From positions 403,013 through 467,012 of the forward strand of contig NZ_SRII01000007.1 of assembly GCF_004684095.1 (NCBI RefSeq): a stretch of DNA of 64,000 bases, written 5' to 3'. Position numbers and translations under genes: made by a program. The stretch is from Hymenobacter sp. UV11. Lineage in GTDB: Bacteria > Bacteroidota > Bacteroidia > Cytophagales > Hymenobacteraceae. This document shows positions 15,484-24,006 of this stretch, piece by piece. Below the pieces are notes generated by a model. The model did not search any database, was not told where the DNA came from, and saw only the letters and a program-made list of their open reading frames with translations. Within the stretch, counting starts at the first letter, position 1; each line of letters starts with the position of its first letter.

Positions 15484-16479
15484 TTACCGCAGTTTCTCCT
15501 TCAAAATTTCTAACTCCACGGCCGGGGCAATGCGCTCATACAGAATATTATAAGCTGCCGTGGTAATGGGCATATTCACCTTGAGCTTGCGGTTCAATTC
15601 GTGGATGCTCTTAACGGCGTAGTAGCCCTCGGCCACCATGTTCATCTCGAGCTGAGCTGACTTTACGGAGTAGCCGCGGCCCACCATGCTGCCAAAGGTG
15701 CGGTTGCGCGAAAACTGTGAGTAGGCCGTCACCAGCAAGTCACCGAGGTAGGCCGAGGCCGAGAGGTCGCGCGGCTGGGGCGAGATGGCCTGCAAAAAGC
15801 GCCGGATTTCCTGCACCGCGTTGCTCACCAGCACGGCCAGAAAGTTGTCGCCGTAGCCCAGGCCATGCGCAATGCCGCCGGTGAGGGCGATGATGTTTTT
15901 CATCACGGCGCAGTACTCGATACCGTCGAGGTCGGCCGCGGGGTGGGCGCTCACGTAGCGGTTGCGCAGCAGCTGGCAAAAGGCCACGCCCAGGCCGCTC
16001 ACGTCGGGCGCGCCGATGGTGAGGTAGCTCTGCTTTTCGAGGGCCACTTCCTCGGCGTGGCAGGGCCCGGCAATCACGCCGAGCTGGGCGGCGGGCAGCC
16101 GGAAGCGCTCCTGCACGTAGTCCGTGACCAGGATATTCTTACCCGGAATCATGCCCTTAATGGCCGAGATAACCCCTTTTTTGTGGCGCAGCGCGTCGCG
16201 GCCCAGCTTGTCGAGCACGGGCTGCACGAAGGCCGCTGGCACGGCTAGTACCAGCCAGTCGGCCTCCAGCACGGCATCAGTGAGGTCGGTGGTGGGGAAG
16301 ACCAGGTTGCGGTCGAACTGCACGGCCGAGAGGTAGCGCGGGTTGTGGCCGGTGCGCAGCAGGTGCTGCACGTCGTCTTTCGAGCGCAGCCACCAGTCCA
16401 CGCGGGCGCCGTTTTCGGAGAGGATTTTGGTAAGCGCGGTGGCCCAGGAGCCGCCGCCAAGCATGGCAATTTTTTCCAT
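15484..16479 (-). CDS. gpsA: Glycerol-3-phosphate dehydrogenase [NAD(P)+]
   Basis: Reduces dihydroxyacetone phosphate to sn-glycerol 3-phosphate for phospholipid synthesis. 331 residues, normal length. The N-terminal Rossmann motif is MLGGGSWATAL, then GHNPRYLS, LVLAVPAAF and SAIKGM. The catalytic and substrate-binding region is GPCHAEEVALEKQSYLTIGA and KNIIALTGGIAHGLGYGDN (the conserved Lys, Asn-type pocket). C-terminal helices carry SRNRTFGSMVGRG. The ATG at 16479 gives the dinucleotide fold directly. It is divergent from the HD hydrolase gene. Confidence 0.97.
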   Translation of the reverse strand: MEKIAMLGGGSWATALTKILSENGARVDWWLRSKDDVQHLLRTGHNPRYLSAVQFDRNLVFPTTDLTDAVLEADWLVLAVPAAFVQPVLDKLGRDALRHKKGVISAIKGMIPGKNILVTDYVQERFRLPAAQLGVIAGPCHAEEVALEKQSYLTIGAPDVSGLGVAFCQLLRNRYVSAHPAADLDGIEYCAVMKNIIALTGGIAHGLGYGDNFLAVLVSNAVQEIRRFLQAISPQPRDLSASAYLGDLLVTAYSQFSRNRTFGSMVGRGYSVKSAQLEMNMVAEGYYAVKSIHELNRKLKVNMPITTAAYNILYERIAPAVELEILKEKLR

Positions 16480-16618
16480 AGGGGAGGGCCGGGGAAAGAC
16501 GGCCCATCAAACAGGTCAGGAGGGAATTCAGGGCGCAAACTAGCGCCAGGAGCCGCATCTTTGCCGGATGGGCCGCTAGTACCGGTCCTTAATTGAGCTG
16601 ATACTTGCTACTTGGCAC

Positions 16619-17269
16619 ATGATAATTGAAAAAACTGCCGCCTTTATTGAAGAAAAATTCAAAGAAGAAGGCTCGGGCCACGACTGGCCCCACATCCGGC
16701 GGGTGTGGCTGGTGGCGCGGGCGCTGGCCGCCCAAACCCCCGGCACCGACCTGGAAGTAGCCGAGCTGGCCGCCCTGCTGCACGACATTGCCGACTGGAA
16801 GTTTCACGGCGGCGACTACGAGGCTGGCCCCCGCGCCGCCCGCGCTTGGCTCTTGAGCCAGCAGGTGCCCGAGGCCACGGTGGCCCGCGTCGAGCAGGTT
16901 ATTCGCGAAGTCAGCTTCAAGGGCCTGGGCGTGGAAACGCCCGTGAGCAGCCCCGAGGCGGCCGTGGTGCAGGACGCCGACCGGCTCGATGCCATCGGGG
17001 CCATTGGGGTAGGTAGGGCCTTTGCCTACGGCGGCCACAAGGGCCGGCCGATGCACGACCCGGCCACGCCGCCCGTGTCGCACGCCGATTTTGAACAGTA
17101 TAAGCAGAGCACCGCGCCCACGCTCAACCACTTCTACGAGAAGCTCTTGCACCTCAAGGACCGTCTGCACACGCCCGCCGCCCGCGCCCTGGCCGAAGAG
17201 CGCCACCAGTTTATGGAGCAATTCGTGGCCCAGTTTCTGCGCGAGTGGGACAGCCTGGACGTGCAGTAG
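16619..17269 (+). CDS. HD-domain phosphohydrolase
   Basis: A 216-residue cytosolic metal-dependent hydrolase. The HD metal-binding residues are His in GHDWPHIRRVW, the HD doublet in LLHDIADWKFHGGD, and Asp in VQDADRLDAIGAIGVGRAFAYGG. The same architecture is seen in YedJ/YpgQ-type proteins that hydrolyse nucleotides or pyrophosphates; the substrate is not known. The C-terminal HFYEKLLHLKDRLHTPAARALAEERHQFME helix pair is typical of that group. ATG at 16619. Confidence 0.9.
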   Translation: MIIEKTAAFIEEKFKEEGSGHDWPHIRRVWLVARALAAQTPGTDLEVAELAALLHDIADWKFHGGDYEAGPRAARAWLLSQQVPEATVARVEQVIREVSFKGLGVETPVSSPEAAVVQDADRLDAIGAIGVGRAFAYGGHKGRPMHDPATPPVSHADFEQYKQSTAPTLNHFYEKLLHLKDRLHTPAARALAEERHQFMEQFVAQFLREWDSLDVQ

Positions 17270-17340
17270 GGGGGTAGGGCGGGGTTCCGCCTGCTGCCCC
17301 AGGCAATTGCTCATGACAGGGTGGGGTAGGGCCCGCCCGT

Positions 17341-17348
17341 TACCTTTA
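17341..17348 (+). promoter_or_regulatory. -7-like box TACCTTTA abutting the start codon
   Basis: TACCTTTA ends four bases before the ATG at 17353. With transcription starting about seven bases beyond the box, the mRNA would begin at or near the start codon (leaderless). Confidence 0.45.
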
Positions 17349-17352
17349 TCTT

Positions 17353-17616
17353 ATGAACAGGAGTGTATTTTCAACGGCTGGCCGGAGCCGGATTTACGGG
17401 TTGCTGGTGCTGCTGGCAGGCCTCACGCTGGCCGGCTGCCGCACCTGCCCCATCGACTCGTGCCACGCGCGCAAAGCCCACTACCACGAAGGCGTGAAGT
17501 ACCGCGCCCGGCCCATCTGGAAGATGCAGTACCCGGCCGTGGGCGAGAAGTACCGCAACCAGCACGACGGTGACAGCAAGCGCAAGCAGAGCGACCACAG
17601 CAAGACGCTGAAATAA
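17353..17616 (+). CDS. Small basic lipoprotein
   Basis: An 87-residue predicted lipoprotein. Residues about 14-28 are hydrophobic and end in the lipobox LAGC, giving lipidated Cys at about position 29. The mature part is short and basic with CPIDSCHARKAHYHEG (two more Cys), YRARPIWKMQYPAVGEKY and a hydrophilic Lys-rich tail. It resembles small uncharacterised lipoproteins of Hymenobacter-type genomes. Function unknown. The promoter-like box right before the ATG supports this start. Confidence 0.8.
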   Translation: MNRSVFSTAGRSRIYGLLVLLAGLTLAGCRTCPIDSCHARKAHYHEGVKYRARPIWKMQYPAVGEKYRNQHDGDSKRKQSDHSKTLK

Positions 17617-17838
17617 GCTGGCCTCGGCCGCAAAATTCGATATTTCGCTTTTTAATGGGGGTAGGTCGGCGGCAAGGTCGCCCGTCGGGGGTAGGGCGAG
17701 TGGGCGTGCAGAGTGCCGTAGAAGCTAGGAAAACCGGCTTTTTGAGCGTAACTTGCGCACACATATAAGCAGCGGTGGCGGCTGGCGAATACTTCCGTAT
17801 GGGGGCTCGCCGCCGGGCCGCGCTTTTCCTCGAACAAT

Positions 17839-17873
17839 AGCTAACAGCTAGTAGCTGAGAGCTAACAGCTAAC
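17839..17873 (+). repeat. Heptamer tandem repeat before gyrA
   Basis: Five 7-nt units in a row: AGCTAAC, AGCTAGT, AGCTGAG, AGCTAAC, AGCTAAC, ending eight bases before the gyrA start. The same words occur between hisD and hisG (32725-32843). Confidence 0.75.
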
Positions 17874-17880
17874 CCCTAGA

Positions 17881-20478
17881 ATGGCCGAAGGCGAAAAAAT
17901 AATCCCGATTAACATCGAAGACGAGATGCGCGGGGCCTACATCGACTACTCGATGTCGGTAATCATCTCGCGGGCGCTGCCCGACGTGCGCGACGGCCTC
18001 AAGCCCGTGCACCGGCGCGTGCTCTATGGCATGAGCGAGCTGGGCGTTTCGTACACTAAAGGGCACAAGAAATCGGCCCGTATCGTGGGTGAGGTGCTGG
18101 GTAAGTACCACCCGCACGGCGACAGCTCGGTGTACGACACCATGGTGCGCATGGCCCAGGACTGGAGCCTGCGCTACCCCCTCGTGGATGGCCAGGGTAA
18201 CTTCGGCTCCGTGGACGGCGACTCGCCGGCCGCCATGCGTTATACCGAGGCCCGCCTCAAGCGCATCGCTGATGAATTATTAGGTGACCTGGACAAGGAC
18301 ACGGTAGACTTCCAGCCCAACTTCGACGACTCGCTCGAAGAGCCCAGCGTGCTGCCCGCCAAGTTCCCGAACCTGCTGGTAAACGGCACCAGCGGCATTG
18401 CCGTGGGCATGGCCACCAACATGGCGCCCCACAACATGACGGAGGTCGTGAACGGCATTATCGCCTACCTAGCTAACCCGGACATTACCATCCCGGAGCT
18501 GATGGAGCACATCACGGCGCCCGACTTCCCCACGGGCGGCATCATCTACGGCTACGAGGGCGTGAAGCAGGCCTTCGAAACCGGCCGCGGCCGCATCGTG
18601 ATGCGGGCCAAGACGCACTTCGAAATCCTGCCCAACGGCAAGGAGCAGATTATCGTGACCGAGATTCCCTACCAGGTGAATAAGGCCTCGATGATTGAGA
18701 AGACGGCCGCGCTCATCAACGACAAGAAAATCGAGGGCATTGCCGCTCTGCGCGACGAAAGCGACCGCGATGGCATGCGCGTGGTGTACGAGCTCAAGCG
18801 CGACGCCCTGAATACGGTGGTGCTCAACAACTTGTTCAAGTACACGCAGTTGCAAAGCTCGTTCGGCGTCAACAACGTGGCTCTGGTGAAAGGCCGCCCG
18901 ATGACGCTGAACCTGCGCGACCTCATCGTGTACTTCGTGGAGCACCGCGAGGAAGTTATCGTGCGCCGCACGCGCTTCGAGCTGGCGGAGGCGAAAAAGC
19001 GGGCCCACATTCTGGAAGGCTTGCTCATCGCCCTCGACCACTTGGACGAGGTGATTAAGCTCATCCGCGAGTCGCGCGACCCTGAGGTAGCCCGCATGGG
19101 TCTTATCGAGCGTTTTGCCCTGAGTGAGGTGCAGGCCCGTGCCATCCTCGACATGCGTTTGCAGCGCCTCACCGGCTTGGAGCGCGACAAGCTCGTAGCC
19201 GAGTTTGAGGAGCTGATGCGCCTCGTGGACCGCCTGAGCGCCATCCTGGCTTCGCCCGAGGAGCAGCGTGCCCTCATTAAGACTGAGCTATTGGAGATGC
19301 GCGAGCGCTACGGCGATGCCCGCCGCACGAGCATCAACCAGGTGGGTGGCGACTTCTCGATGGAGGACATGATTGCCGACGAGGCCATGGTCATCACCGT
19401 GAGCCGCGAGGGCTACATCAAGCGCACCAGCCTCGATGAGTACCGTACCCAGGGCAGGGGGGGGGTAGGCGCCCGCGGCGCCGGCTCCAAGCAGGACGAC
19501 TTCACGGAGCACCTGTTCGTGGCCACCACCCACGAGTACCTGCTCATCTTCACCGAGCAGGGCCGCATGTTCTGGCTGCGGGTTTATGAAGTACCCGAAA
19601 CCGCCAAAACCAGCAAGGGCACGCCGCTGCAAAACCTCATCGACAAGCCCAAGGAAGATTCGGTGCGCTCGGTGCTCAACGTGCGTAACCTGCGCTCGCC
19701 CGACTACCTGGAAAATACCTTCCTCATGTTCTGCACCGCGCAGGGCACGGTGAAAAAGACGCCGCTGGAGGCCTATTCGCGCCCCCGCGCCGCCGGTATC
19801 AACGCCATTACCATCAACGAGGGCGACCGCCTGCTCGACGTGCAGTTGCTCTCCGGCAATTCACAAGTCCTGCTGGCTTCGCGTTCGGGCCGGGCTGTTC
19901 GCTTTCCCGCCGACAATGCGCGGCCCATGGGCCGTATGGCGGCCGGGGTACGCGGCATTCGTCTGAACGAGGAAGATGCCAGTGATAAGGTCGTGGGCAT
20001 GGTGTGCATCGCCGATGTCAGCCAGGAATTGCTGGTGGTGAGTGAAAACGGCTACGGCAAGCGTTCGGCGCTGGAGGAGTACCGCGTTACCAAGCGCGGC
20101 GGTAAGGGCGTGCGCGCCATGAACCTGACCGAGAAAACCGGTAAGCTAGTAAGCATCCAGGCGGTGAACGATGCCGACGATTTGATGATTATCAACCGTT
20201 CGGGCCTCACCATTCGCCTGAGTATGAGTGAGCTGCGTACTATCGGTCGCGCTACTCAGGGCGTACGCCTGTTTAAGGTGGCGGCCAATGACGAGATTTC
20301 GTCGGTGGCCAAAGTAGCCGCTGCGGAGGTCGATGAGGTAGAGCTGGACCCGCTCGCTACCGAGGGGGTAGGCTTTATCGTTACCGATGCCGAGCCAGAG
20401 GACGAGTTGGCCTTGCTCGATGCGGAGGACGACGACCTCGACCAGTCGGAAGAGGACGCTGCCGACGACCAGGAATAG
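17881..20478 (+). CDS. gyrA: DNA gyrase subunit A
   Basis: Breakage-reunion subunit of gyrase, which introduces negative supercoils with GyrB. 865 residues. It opens with IIPINIEDEMRGAYIDYSMSVIISRALPDVRDGLKPVHRR. The quinolone-resistance region contains GKYHPHGDSSVYDTMVRMAQ, with wild-type-like Ser and Asp neighbours, and the active-site Tyr is in AAMRYTE (Tyr121). The C-terminal beta-pinwheel starts with the GyrA box (QGRGGVG) and ends in an acidic tail. A run of nine G at 19457-19465 encodes part of the GyrA box. gyrB is not in the window. Confidence 0.99.
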   Translation: MAEGEKIIPINIEDEMRGAYIDYSMSVIISRALPDVRDGLKPVHRRVLYGMSELGVSYTKGHKKSARIVGEVLGKYHPHGDSSVYDTMVRMAQDWSLRYPLVDGQGNFGSVDGDSPAAMRYTEARLKRIADELLGDLDKDTVDFQPNFDDSLEEPSVLPAKFPNLLVNGTSGIAVGMATNMAPHNMTEVVNGIIAYLANPDITIPELMEHITAPDFPTGGIIYGYEGVKQAFETGRGRIVMRAKTHFEILPNGKEQIIVTEIPYQVNKASMIEKTAALINDKKIEGIAALRDESDRDGMRVVYELKRDALNTVVLNNLFKYTQLQSSFGVNNVALVKGRPMTLNLRDLIVYFVEHREEVIVRRTRFELAEAKKRAHILEGLLIALDHLDEVIKLIRESRDPEVARMGLIERFALSEVQARAILDMRLQRLTGLERDKLVAEFEELMRLVDRLSAILASPEEQRALIKTELLEMRERYGDARRTSINQVGGDFSMEDMIADEAMVITVSREGYIKRTSLDEYRTQGRGGVGARGAGSKQDDFTEHLFVATTHEYLLIFTEQGRMFWLRVYEVPETAKTSKGTPLQNLIDKPKEDSVRSVLNVRNLRSPDYLENTFLMFCTAQGTVKKTPLEAYSRPRAAGINAITINEGDRLLDVQLLSGNSQVLLASRSGRAVRFPADNARPMGRMAAGVRGIRLNEEDASDKVVGMVCIADVSQELLVVSENGYGKRSALEEYRVTKRGGKGVRAMNLTEKTGKLVSIQAVNDADDLMIINRSGLTIRLSMSELRTIGRATQGVRLFKVAANDEISSVAKVAAAEVDEVELDPLATEGVGFIVTDAEPEDELALLDAEDDDLDQSEEDAADDQE

Positions 20479-20654
20479 GCAATTACTAGTAGGAGAGGGG
20501 GTAGTCCGTTGGTCGGGCTATCCCCTTTTTTAGGTCGACTCCGTGGGCCCTACCCCCCTGCGCCAGCCCAACCAGCCCCCGCATCCCATCGTAAAGATGA
20601 AAATGGGCGTGCTGCCTTTCTCGTTCACTCTCCTAACTATTTGCCGGGCGGGCG

Positions 20655-20662
20655 TAGCTTTG
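20655..20662 (+). promoter_or_regulatory. -7 promoter box TAGCTTTG
   Basis: Exact TAnnTTTG match, 38 bases before the ATG of the TPR protein at 20701. Confidence 0.55.
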
Positions 20663-20700
20663 TCCCGTCAACATTTTTCTTCTTTCCCTCCCATTTCACC

Positions 20701-21897
20701 ATGAGCAACTCCTTTCTGAAGCTAGCCGTTGCCGCTGCTCTCACGGCTACCGTTGGCCTGGCCACGCCGGCCCTGGCCCAGAATTCGGCGGTTACCAACG
20801 CCATTCTCAGCCAAAAAGCTGGCCAAATGGACAAGGCCCTGACCAGCATCAACGAGGCCATCGCCAACGACAAAACCAAGGACAAAGCCAAAACCTGGTT
20901 TACGCGCGGCGAAATCTACAACCAGCTGCTGGACCCCAATACCCAGGCGCTGTTTGCCAAATACACCAAAGACATGCAGCCCGGTGAGCCCCTGCAGAAA
21001 GCCACCGAGTCTTACAACAAGGCGTTACAGCTCGATGGCCCAGCCGGTGAGTTCGGCAAGCAGGTGCCCGCACGCCTCCAGAACCTGTACGGAATGGCTT
21101 TTAACGAAGGCGTTAAAAACTACAACGACAAGAACTACGACAAGGCCATTGCCAGCTACAAGTTGGCTTCGCAGTTGAATCCGACCGACACAACGGCCGT
21201 CCTGTACGGGGCCTACGCCATGGAAGCCAAGCAGGATTTCGCGGGTGCCAAAAGCAGCTACAACCAGCTGCTGGGCATGGATGTGTACAAGACCAAGCCC
21301 GCGCCGGTATCGGTCTACACGCGTTTGCTGCAAATCGCGCGGCAGGAAAACAACCCAGCCGAGGCACAGAAAGTCCTGAAGGAAGCCCTGGTGGCGTATC
21401 CTAATAACAAGACCTTCCTCATCGAAGACCTCAACGCCTCTATGACCGGCGGCAACAGCGAGGCGGCGTTGGAGAAAATCAACAAAACCATCGCGGCTGA
21501 CCCCACCAACGCCAACCTATATGCCGTTCGAGGCTCGCTCTACGACACGCAGAAGAAAAACGACCTCGCGCAGGCCGACTATAAGAAGGCAATTGAGCTG
21601 GACCCGAACAACTTTGATGCGCAGTTCAACATGGGCATCTACAACTTCAACCAGGCCGCCAACCTTTACACGAAGGCCAGCAAGCTGGACCTGAAAACGT
21701 ATCAGACGAAAGGCAAGCCGCTGGAGGTTCAGGGCAAGAAGTATTTTGAATCATCCGTACCGTATTTCGAGAAGGCACTGGAAATCCAGCCCAATGATGC
21801 CGGTAGCCTCAGCGCGCTGCAAAAAGTATACTTCCGCTTGGGCCGCAATGCCGACTCCAAGCGCATGGAAGACCGGCTGCAAGCGCTGAAGAAGTAG
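20701..21897 (+). CDS. Secreted tetratricopeptide-repeat protein
   Basis: A 398-residue protein with a signal peptide (SFLKLAVAAALTATVGLATPALA, cleaved near ALAQ-N). The rest is TPR helices; clear units include DKALTSINEAI, KAIASYKLASQLNPTDTTAVL, AEAQKVLKEALVAYPNNK, ANLYAVRGSLYDTQKKNDLAQADYKKAIELDPNN and SVPYFEKALEIQPNDAGSL. It is probably a periplasmic scaffold; the partner is unknown. An in-frame start at 20509 would add 64 residues upstream of the signal peptide and is rejected. Followed by a clean terminator, so monocistronic with respect to downstream genes. Confidence 0.9.
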   Translation: MSNSFLKLAVAAALTATVGLATPALAQNSAVTNAILSQKAGQMDKALTSINEAIANDKTKDKAKTWFTRGEIYNQLLDPNTQALFAKYTKDMQPGEPLQKATESYNKALQLDGPAGEFGKQVPARLQNLYGMAFNEGVKNYNDKNYDKAIASYKLASQLNPTDTTAVLYGAYAMEAKQDFAGAKSSYNQLLGMDVYKTKPAPVSVYTRLLQIARQENNPAEAQKVLKEALVAYPNNKTFLIEDLNASMTGGNSEAALEKINKTIAADPTNANLYAVRGSLYDTQKKNDLAQADYKKAIELDPNNFDAQFNMGIYNFNQAANLYTKASKLDLKTYQTKGKPLEVQGKKYFESSVPYFEKALEIQPNDAGSLSALQKVYFRLGRNADSKRMEDRLQALKK

Positions 21898-21921
21898 TCG
21901 TTTCAAGAAAACGCAGCCAAT

Positions 21922-21960
21922 AAAAAGCTACCCCGCCTTACGTGGCTGGGGTGGCTTTTT
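21922..21960 (+). terminator. Intrinsic terminator after the TPR gene
   Basis: AAAAAGC-T-ACCCC-GCC pairs with GGC-T-GGGGT-G-GCTTTTT, ending in a T-run. It begins 25 bases past the TPR stop. Confidence 0.85.
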
Positions 21961-21961
21961 T

Positions 21962-22694
21962 AGTTTGTGGGGGAGGGTAGGCAACGTATTTAAGAGAGGT
22001 GGAAGGATGATTTCAAAACTCTGTTTAACATAATATAAATTATAAGACAAATAAGTCAGCTTAATCCTAAGCACCTAAGCAAGCTATTCGTAGGCACTTT
22101 GCCATTGTATGCGCCTGATTTGACCCCGCTAGTTTAACTTGATTAATTAGGTTTAGGAAGGCGACTAAGGGAACAGTCACTCGGTATGTATTGGTAATCG
22201 AAAAAGCAGGAGTGCTCACCAAACTTGTATCGCTTATTAGATGGCAGCTAAAAACTGCCTGGAGTGCTGTAGCCAAGAAACTGTTTTACTCAGCAGTGCT
22301 TATCTCATTTTTGCCTCCCAGTATCTTTTTTGACTTTACTTGGCTGTGACTAACATTAGGCTGCTGTTGCAATAAATAGTGTCAAGAAAATTTGCTGTTA
22401 TTAGTTAAAATGCACGTAAATTTTTTGTCAGGGTGAGCAGCGCGCAGCAAGTGCCCTAGACACCCAGGCAGTCGTTTGTCTGCCGTTTAGTTGCGCTCTT
22501 AATAACAAAGGATTTACCTAAGGTCTATTTGGGGGAGACTTATACGCTGGTCACTTAAAGCTTCAACAGTAACTCAGTAGTAGTCTGAAATGTGTTTTAA
22601 GTAAGGTCTGACTCTCCCCTACTAAGCGGCTATTAATGGATTGGTATAAAATTTAAGTCACCAAGCATAGCAATGAGGCTTATACAATAATACT
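21962..22694. other. AT-rich spacer without a supported gene
   Basis: About 730 bases of much lower GC than the surroundings. The only ORF of any size (69 codons, minus, 22067-22276) shows no domain, no promoter box and no coding-like composition. No tRNA or recognisable RNA family is seen. It may be the remnant of decayed acquired DNA or the regulatory region of the gene at 22807. Confidence 0.6.
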
Positions 22695-22751
22695 ATAAAG
22701 TATAAAAAAGTACAAAATAAACATTTTAATTTGTACTTTTTTATACTTTAT
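22695..22751. repeat. Perfect 22-bp AT-rich inverted repeat
   Basis: Arms 22695-22716 and 22730-22751 (ATAAAGTATAAAAAAGTACA onward) are exact reverse complements around a 13-nt AT spacer. It ends about 22 bases before the -7 box of the gene at 22807. Further TATACTT words lie between arm and promoter. An operator or a cruciform site is possible. Confidence 0.85.
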
Positions 22752-22772
22752 TGTTTATATTTATACTTGCCT

Positions 22773-22780
22773 TACCTTTG
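22773..22780 (+). promoter_or_regulatory. -7 promoter box TACCTTTG with a TTG at -33
   Basis: Exact TAnnTTTG, with TTG at 22751-22753 separated by 19 bases, the usual Bacteroidota spacing. The ATG at 22807 follows 26 bases later. The TTG overlaps the end of the inverted repeat, so a protein bound there would block transcription. Confidence 0.65.
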
Positions 22781-22806
22781 TACTTAGACTTAATTACCAT
22801 CTCCTT

Positions 22807-23844
22807 ATGCCTAAGTTGATTGATTACCCCCGAACCAGCTACAGTGGTGCCTGGGAAGTAGCCGAAGTAGTAGATGATACTGGGGGAAAGTGCGCATTGG
22901 AAACCTGCGCCCGGAAGCTAAACCGCAAGGTAAGCGGCTCTTTTAAAGCCATTGTAGGCTCTGCCGTGAAGTTTGGGCTACTCACCAGCAAGCGGGAAGT
23001 GCTGACCACCACTACGCTGTTTCGCCGCATTAAGCATGCTTACGACAAGCAGGAGGAACTGCTGTTTCACCGGGAAGCTTTTCTGACTCCACCCCTGTTT
23101 ACGCAGCTCTGCCGCAAGTTTCGCTCCCGTGAGCTACCAGTTGCCATGCTCGACGTCTTACTAATACGCGAGTTCGACGTAGAGGAGATAAACGCGCAGG
23201 GCGTCTCCAAAGCCTTCGTAGACGGGGCCCGCATGGTAAACCTGCTCGACGAAAACAACGTGATAGCTGATATCGACCAGTTGGCGGCCCAACAAGCCCC
23301 CCGACGCGAGCTAGCCAACCCCATCCCGTCACCTAATGTATTCCGGCAAATGCCCCCCGCCAGAGCCACCACCAATACCCCAGTTACGGACAGCGACGAA
23401 GAAGAAGAACTGACAGAAGAAGAGGAATCACCAGTTTCTACAGACGCTGCTGAAACCCCCTCGCGGCCGGAAAGGCCCATCCCGAGGCCCCGGCCGGCCC
23501 CGGCGACTACGACCGATGCCATCGCCAATCTCTTTGGCTTCACTGGCACCGACGCGCGCGCCCTTCCTTCTACGCCGACTGCCCCACCAAACTCCCCCTA
23601 CCAAGCACCTCCTACTCCCGGGTCCACGCCACCCGCTACAACTAGTCCTACGCCAACACAGGCTGCCACCACGCAGCGGGCACCATTACCCATTGTCTCT
23701 ATCACTCCCCCGGCCAACCAGATTCTTTTTCGTGTAGAGCTGACCGGCCCTGGTATTAATACACAACTCGATGTGACAGAAATAGAAGACCTGAGCCTCA
23801 TTCGCGCGTTACTGGATAAAATAGAACGGCAGCTTAGAAAATAA
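22807..23844 (+). CDS. Unknown protein with winged-helix-like N-terminus
   Basis: A 345-residue protein, not assigned to a family. Residues 1 to about 160 look helical and like a winged helix followed by a helical extension: LETCARKLNRKVSGSFKAIVGSAVKFGLL followed by a strand pair and LTTTTLFRRIKHAYDKQEE, then FLTPPLFTQLCRKFRSRELP and VSKAFVDGARMVNLL. Residues about 170-300 are a disordered Pro/Thr/Glu-rich linker. The last 45 residues (ILFRVELTGPGINTQLDVTEIEDLSLIRALLDKIERQL) look like a small beta-alpha domain. The layout resembles DUF5343-type proteins but this is not certain. The promoter overlaps a perfect inverted repeat, suggesting tight regulation, perhaps by its own product. Confidence 0.7.
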   Translation: MPKLIDYPRTSYSGAWEVAEVVDDTGGKCALETCARKLNRKVSGSFKAIVGSAVKFGLLTSKREVLTTTTLFRRIKHAYDKQEELLFHREAFLTPPLFTQLCRKFRSRELPVAMLDVLLIREFDVEEINAQGVSKAFVDGARMVNLLDENNVIADIDQLAAQQAPRRELANPIPSPNVFRQMPPARATTNTPVTDSDEEEELTEEEESPVSTDAAETPSRPERPIPRPRPAPATTTDAIANLFGFTGTDARALPSTPTAPPNSPYQAPPTPGSTPPATTSPTPTQAATTQRAPLPIVSITPPANQILFRVELTGPGINTQLDVTEIEDLSLIRALLDKIERQLRK

Positions 23845-23898
23845 CTTACTGAGCAGCAGCAGGCTCACTCTCTATCTATTAATTATGTTAAATAGAAT

Positions 23899-23974
23899 AG
23901 CGTTTAGCCAAGTATTCGCCTAAACGCTAAGCGGCCCGGCCAAACTGAATTGGCCAGACCGCTTAGCGTTTTTT
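23899..23974. terminator. Double hairpin terminator with alternative pairing
   Basis: Strong hairpin: AAACGCTAAGCGG (23922-23934) pairs with CCGCTTAGCGTTT (23959-23971), with an inner GGCCAA/TTGGCC stem, then TTTT. Just upstream, AGCGTTTAG (23899-23907) can pair with CTAAACGCT (23920-23928), which overlaps the terminator's left arm, so the two are mutually exclusive. It separates the plus gene at 22807 from the convergent hisIE. Confidence 0.8.
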
Positions 23975-24006
23975 ACTACGTTGGATAATGTAGCGGCAAG
24001 TGGCTG

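Noticed and set aside
22067..22276. 69-codon ORF on minus in the AT-rich spacer
   Set aside because: No domain, no promoter box, ordinary non-coding composition; most likely chance.
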